DNA of 9,423 bases from GCA-2723085 sp042093455 (GTDB lineage: Bacteria; Bacteroidota; Bacteroidia; Flavobacteriales_D; Parvicellaceae): positions 1 through 9,423 of the forward strand of contig JBELEU010000072.1 of NCBI GenBank assembly GCA_042093455.1. Reading direction: 5' to 3'. This document shows positions 6,437-9,423 of this stretch, piece after piece. Below the pieces are notes generated by a model. That model saw nothing but the letters and a program-made list of their open reading frames with translations. It did not search any database and was not told where the DNA came from. The translations under genes and the position numbers were made by a program. Numbering within the stretch: the stretch's first letter is position 1; every line of letters begins with the position of its first letter.

Positions 6437-8086
6437 TTAATAAATTTTTAGAAATTTCCTTTCTAGAGAATGGTTTTTAGTGCTGAATTTTAAAATATAA
6501 ACACCATTAGTGAAATTGGATATATCAAGCTTAATCCCTAAAAAGTCATTAGAATTTAACATTCTCGTGAGTAACAACTCTCCAAAAACATCAAAAATTT
6601 GAATTTCTGAATTAATAAGTAAAACATAATTTAAATCACCAAAATCTAAATTAAGATGAGAACTTGAAGGATTAGGAAACATTGAAAAATTAGTAGAAAT
6701 CTCTTCAACTAAACCAACTGGTGGTGGTGGTGGTGGTGGTGGTGGAGACCCTACTTGACATGGTAAAGAATTTTCTAAATGAAAATATCCAGGAGATGCA
6801 TTACCAACACCGTTTCCTCCGAAAACATCAACATTTGGAAGTATTATATTACCTATACAGTCAGAAGCAAATATTTTCACTCTACCTCCTCCTCCTCCTC
6901 CTCCATTTTCGGCATCTTCTCCATTATCAGTTGTAATACTTTGATTTCCTCCACATCCAAATGGAGCGTTATAACTGCAACCAACACCATAACCTCCTAC
7001 ACCACCGTAACCCCCATTACCGCCATTAGAGTTCAAATCTCCTGTAATATAATTTACTCTATTACTTGTAAGAAATATTCCACCTCCGGAACCTCCTCCA
7101 GAACCTCCTCCTCCTCCAGCTCCACACGAAAAAGTCTTTTCACCACAATCATTACATGGATCGGAACAACAACCTGAACTAGAAGATTGACCTGTTCCTC
7201 CATCACCACCAAATCCACCTATTCCTCCATCAGATCCATTTACAATTATAGCTCCAGTAACAATTAAACTATCAGCTAGTGCGTTCAAGTAAACCATTCC
7301 TCCACCATCACCGCCATCGGCACCTTCTGTTCCTTTTGAATATGAACGTCCTCCACCACCTGAACCTCCGCCACCTGAACCCAAATCAATATCAAACCCT
7401 GTGTTTGTTCCATATAAATCTCCAGGATCACCGCCACTTTTACCATAACCTGGGTTAATAGCATAAGATGAAGAAATTCCTAAATTAGATTTAACATATG
7501 TTCCAACTCCATCACCTGCAAAGCCACCGTACTCTCCATAGCCGCCATAACTACCACCTCCACCAGCACTACCACCAGAACCACTAGCAATTAAACCTGC
7601 ATCATCACTTGATGTACACTCTTGTTTTGGGCCAGAACCAGATCTTCCATCTTTACCTCCATAACCACCACCATCTCCACTACCGTCACCTCCACCAAAA
7701 CCAGCTTCAACCTCAATTTGACCGGGATTACCTGAATCACTACATCCAGACAAACCTCCTGTGTCTCCAGTTGAGCTTGATACTAATTCGCCCCTGTCAC
7801 CAAATGCACCTCCTAAATAGCCACTATATGACGCATCAACAACACCATCAATTCTAATTTTATCAGCATACACCTTTAAAATACCACAAGAATTAACTGA
7901 ATATTTTTCTACTGATAAATTAACATTAGGTAGTACATGAAAAGCACCCAAAACATAATAACTGCCCGAAAGTGTGGTGTCATTACTAACAAAAAAATCA
8001 CCTTGAATTATAGTGCTATCGCACTGTCCAAGGTGATTCTTAAATAAAAAGGATGTGGTAATAATAAGTAAGGTTGATAATCTCAT
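6437..8086 (-). CDS. Glycine-rich secreted protein with polyproline hinge and T9SS type A sorting domain
   Basis: This 549-residue protein starts with a signal peptide (about 1-20). Residues 25-85 look like beta strands (LKVYADKIRIDGVVDAS, 70-86). Residues 88-430 are dominated by GG-x-GG and GSGGGG runs, interrupted by strand-like segments such as GGGMVYLNALADSLIVTGAI (261-280), GGGIFLTSNRVNYITGDL (334-351) and GGGGRVKIFASDCIG (398-412). The pattern suggests a glycine-rich parallel-beta scaffold. About a dozen cysteines are present, with a cluster CC-x3-C-x2-C-x6-C at 306-321. Nine prolines (448-456) separate this from a T9SS sorting domain (about 465-549) with FPNPSSSHLNL, IQIFDVFGELL, LDISNFTNGVYILKF and KFLKIY. 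It should cross the outer membrane by type IX secretion and be released or anchored at the surface. An adhesin or matrix role is a guess. Its start lies 49 bases after dnaK, and a surface cytolysin-like gene follows. Confidence 0.85.
   Translation of the reverse strand: MRLSTLLIITTSFLFKNHLGQCDSTIIQGDFFVSNDTTLSGSYYVLGAFHVLPNVNLSVEKYSVNSCGILKVYADKIRIDGVVDASYSGYLGGAFGDRGELVSSSTGDTGGLSGCSDSGNPGQIEVEAGFGGGDGSGDGGGYGGKDGRSGSGPKQECTSSDDAGLIASGSGGSAGGGGSYGGYGEYGGFAGDGVGTYVKSNLGISSSYAINPGYGKSGGDPGDLYGTNTGFDIDLGSGGGGSGGGGRSYSKGTEGADGGDGGGMVYLNALADSLIVTGAIIVNGSDGGIGGFGGDGGTGQSSSSGCCSDPCNDCGEKTFSCGAGGGGGSGGGSGGGIFLTSNRVNYITGDLNSNGGNGGYGGVGGYGVGCSYNAPFGCGGNQSITTDNGEDAENGGGGGGGRVKIFASDCIGNIILPNVDVFGGNGVGNASPGYFHLENSLPCQVGSPPPPPPPPPVGLVEEISTNFSMFPNPSSSHLNLDFGDLNYVLLINSEIQIFDVFGELLLTRMLNSNDFLGIKLDISNFTNGVYILKFSTKNHSLERKFLKIY
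6719..6745. repeat. In-frame (TGG)9 trinucleotide microsatellite encoding the proline hinge
   Basis: Nine uninterrupted copies of TGG on the plus strand, read as nine identical CCA proline codons on the minus strand. No other proline codon is used in the run, so it is a true DNA-level repeat that could gain or lose units by slippage without breaking the frame. It links the glycine-rich body of the secreted protein to its sorting domain. Confidence 0.9.
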
Positions 8087-8124
8087 AGCTATTTTAATTA
8101 AAATCTAATTTAATCAAAATAGCT
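8087..8124 (-). promoter_or_regulatory. AU-rich hairpin between dnaK and the glycine-rich protein gene
   Basis: AGCTATTTT (8087-8095) pairs with AAAATAGCT (8116-8124). After one mismatch, six more pairs (8097-8102 with 8109-8114) close a six-base loop, giving a 15-bp imperfect stem. In the minus-strand transcript it fills most of the 49-base gap after the dnaK stop, and its last base directly precedes the next ATG (8086-8084). There is no U tract after it, so it is a poor intrinsic terminator. It could protect the dnaK mRNA end or limit access to the downstream start. Confidence 0.5.
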
Positions 8125-8135
8125 TAGATTACTTT

Positions 8136-9423
8136 TTATACCTCTTCAAAATCTACATCAGTTACTTCTTCATCTGTTTTTTGCTTTGCAGCACCCGAAT
8201 CAGGAGCTCCTTCAGGAGCACCGCCTTCTGGCTGTGAAGCATTGTACATGTCTTGACTTGCAGCCTGGAATGCAGTGTTTAACTTTTCCATTGCTGTATC
8301 AATTGTTGCTATATCTTTAGAAGCATGAGCTGTTTTCAACTCTGTTAAAGCCTCGTCAATTGGTGCTTTTTTCTCAGCTGGTATTTTATCACCATACTCT
8401 TTTAATTGTTTTTCAGTTTGAAAAATTAAACTATCAGCAGCATTTACTTTTTCAACTTCTTCTTTAATTTTTTGATCTGCATCAGCATTAGCTTCAGCTT
8501 CTTTTCTCATTTTTTCGATCTCTTCATCAGAAAGACCTGAAGAAGCTTCAATCCTAATTGACTGCTCTTTATTGGTTGCCTTGTCAATTGCTTTGATTTT
8601 AATAATACCATTAGCATCAATATCAAACGAAACTTCAATTTGAGGAATTCCTCTTGGAGATGGTGGAATACCATCTAAATGGAACCTACCTATTGTTTTG
8701 TTATCGTTTGCCATTGGTCTTTCTCCCTGTAGCGCATGAATTTCAACAGAAGGTTGATTATCCGCTGCAGTAGAGAAAACTTGAGACTTTTGTGTTGGAA
8801 TAGTTGTATTAGATTCTATTAATTTAGTAAAAACACCACCCATAGTTTCAATTCCTAAAGATAAAGGTGTTACATCCAATAAAAGAACATCTTTAACCTC
8901 TCCTGTTAAAACTCCACCTTGAATTGCAGCTCCTAAAGAAACCACTTCATCTGGGTTAACGCCTTTAGATGGCGCTTTCCCAAAAAACTTCTCAACAGAT
9001 TCTTGAATTGCTGGGATTCTAGTTGAACCACCAACTAATATAATTTCATCAATATCACTTGTTGAAAGACCAGCGCTTTTAAGAGCAGTCTTACAAGGCT
9101 CAATAGTTCTTTTAACTAAATCATCAATTAATTGTTCAAACTTAGCTTTAGTCAAAGATCTAACTAAGTGCTTAGGAATACCATCTACTGGCATAATGTA
9201 AGGAAGATTTATTTCAGTAGAAGCAGATGAAGACAATTCTATTTTTGCTTTTTCAGCAGCTTCTTTTAAACGCTGAAGAGCCATAGGATCTTTCATTAGA
9301 TCAACCCCTTCATCGTTCTTAAACTCAGAAGCTAACCAATCAATTATTTTTTGATCAACATCATCCCCACCTAAATGAGTATCTCCATCTGTAGATAAAA
9401 CTTCAAAAACCCCATCTCCTAAT
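8136..9423 (-). CDS. dnaK: Chaperone DnaK (Hsp70), C-terminal 428 residues
   Basis: DnaK is the ATP-driven cytoplasmic Hsp70 that folds and rescues proteins with DnaJ and GrpE. The frame is open to the right edge, so the N-terminal third is missing; the visible part begins LGDGVFEVLSTDGDTHLGGD and continues through the nucleotide-binding domain, including DIDEIILVGGSTRIPAIQ and VNPDEVVSLGAAIQGG. The interdomain linker region VKDVLLLDVTPLSLGIETMGG leads into the substrate-binding domain (QVFSTAADNQPSVEIHALQGER, PRGIPQIEVSFDIDANGI) and the helical lid (SGLSDEEIEKMRKEAEANADAD). The tail is rich in Gly, Ala and Pro and ends VTDVDFEEV, close to the usual acidic EEV-type end. ATG codons inside the fragment, such as that at 9296, are internal methionines and not starts. 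No dnaJ or grpE is visible; the next gene is an unrelated secreted protein. Confidence 0.98.
   Translation of the reverse strand, partial: LGDGVFEVLSTDGDTHLGGDDVDQKIIDWLASEFKNDEGVDLMKDPMALQRLKEAAEKAKIELSSSASTEINLPYIMPVDGIPKHLVRSLTKAKFEQLIDDLVKRTIEPCKTALKSAGLSTSDIDEIILVGGSTRIPAIQESVEKFFGKAPSKGVNPDEVVSLGAAIQGGVLTGEVKDVLLLDVTPLSLGIETMGGVFTKLIESNTTIPTQKSQVFSTAADNQPSVEIHALQGERPMANDNKTIGRFHLDGIPPSPRGIPQIEVSFDIDANGIIKIKAIDKATNKEQSIRIEASSGLSDEEIEKMRKEAEANADADQKIKEEVEKVNAADSLIFQTEKQLKEYGDKIPAEKKAPIDEALTELKTAHASKDIATIDTAMEKLNTAFQAASQDMYNASQPEGGAPEGAPDSGAAKQKTDEEVTDVDFEEV

Noticed and set aside
6885..7720. Repeated cctcct/ccacca blocks that could look like a tandem or CRISPR-like array
   Set aside because: Units are irregular in length and spacing, there are no unique spacers of constant size, and they translate as GG-x-GG repeats in one long intact gene.
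6721..7857. Several plus-strand open frames rich in Ser/Thr, Val, His and Leu
   Set aside because: They are the complement of the glycine- and proline-coding repeats of the secreted protein. Low stop frequency there comes from GGN/CCN codons, and they have no start context or recognisable domain.
8115..8121. Minus-strand TATTTTG as a -7 box for the glycine-rich protein gene
   Set aside because: It is one base short of TAnnTTTG and lies within the stem of the hairpin; the match is not good enough to annotate.

Overview
This AT-rich window looks like a chromosomal piece of a Bacteroidota genome, most likely Flavobacteriia. Four signs support this: a type IX secretion (T9SS) C-terminal sorting domain, a lipoprotein whose post-cysteine residues match the Bacteroidota surface-export signal, promoters with the Bacteroidota -7 motif TAnnTTTG, and a ComEC without its C-terminal nuclease-like domain. 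Every protein gene is on the minus strand; only one tRNA is on the plus strand.

In transcription order from the right edge: the C-terminal two thirds of DnaK (8136-9423, cut by the window edge); a glycine-rich secreted protein with a nine-proline hinge and a T9SS sorting domain (6437-8086); a surface lipoprotein carrying a cholesterol-dependent-cytolysin-like (CDCL) pore-forming module, with a concanavalin/LamG-like domain where the membrane-binding domain 4 should be (4328-6307); an intrinsic terminator; then a three-gene unit of comEC (2121-4211), a CrtO-like membrane protein (1519-2082) and a YwaF/TMEM164-family membrane protein (824-1519). That unit ends at a perfect bidirectional hairpin shared with the converging tRNA-Arg(TCT) gene (714-787). 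At the left edge is the N-terminal half of a secreted choice-of-anchor B / LVIVD-repeat protein (1-612, 3' end missing).

The most interesting part is 4328-8086. Two consecutive genes encode cell-surface proteins: a glycine-rich T9SS product and a predicted surface-anchored CDC-like pore former. The pore former keeps the recognisable CDC core, including the YPG, VDRA, YIS-x-V-x-YGR and glycine-pair LGGD motifs. It lacks the undecapeptide and cholesterol-recognition domain, and it has its own -7 promoter element with a palindrome over the -33 position. Targeting through a lectin-like domain instead of cholesterol is an inference, but the domain exchange is visible in the protein. The second point of interest is the TAATG-coupled pair downstream of comEC, in which both proteins resemble families linked to membrane-lipid acyl transfer.

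Intergenic gaps are all short (the longest is 129 bases). I see no insertion sequences, CRISPR arrays, rRNA or phage genes.
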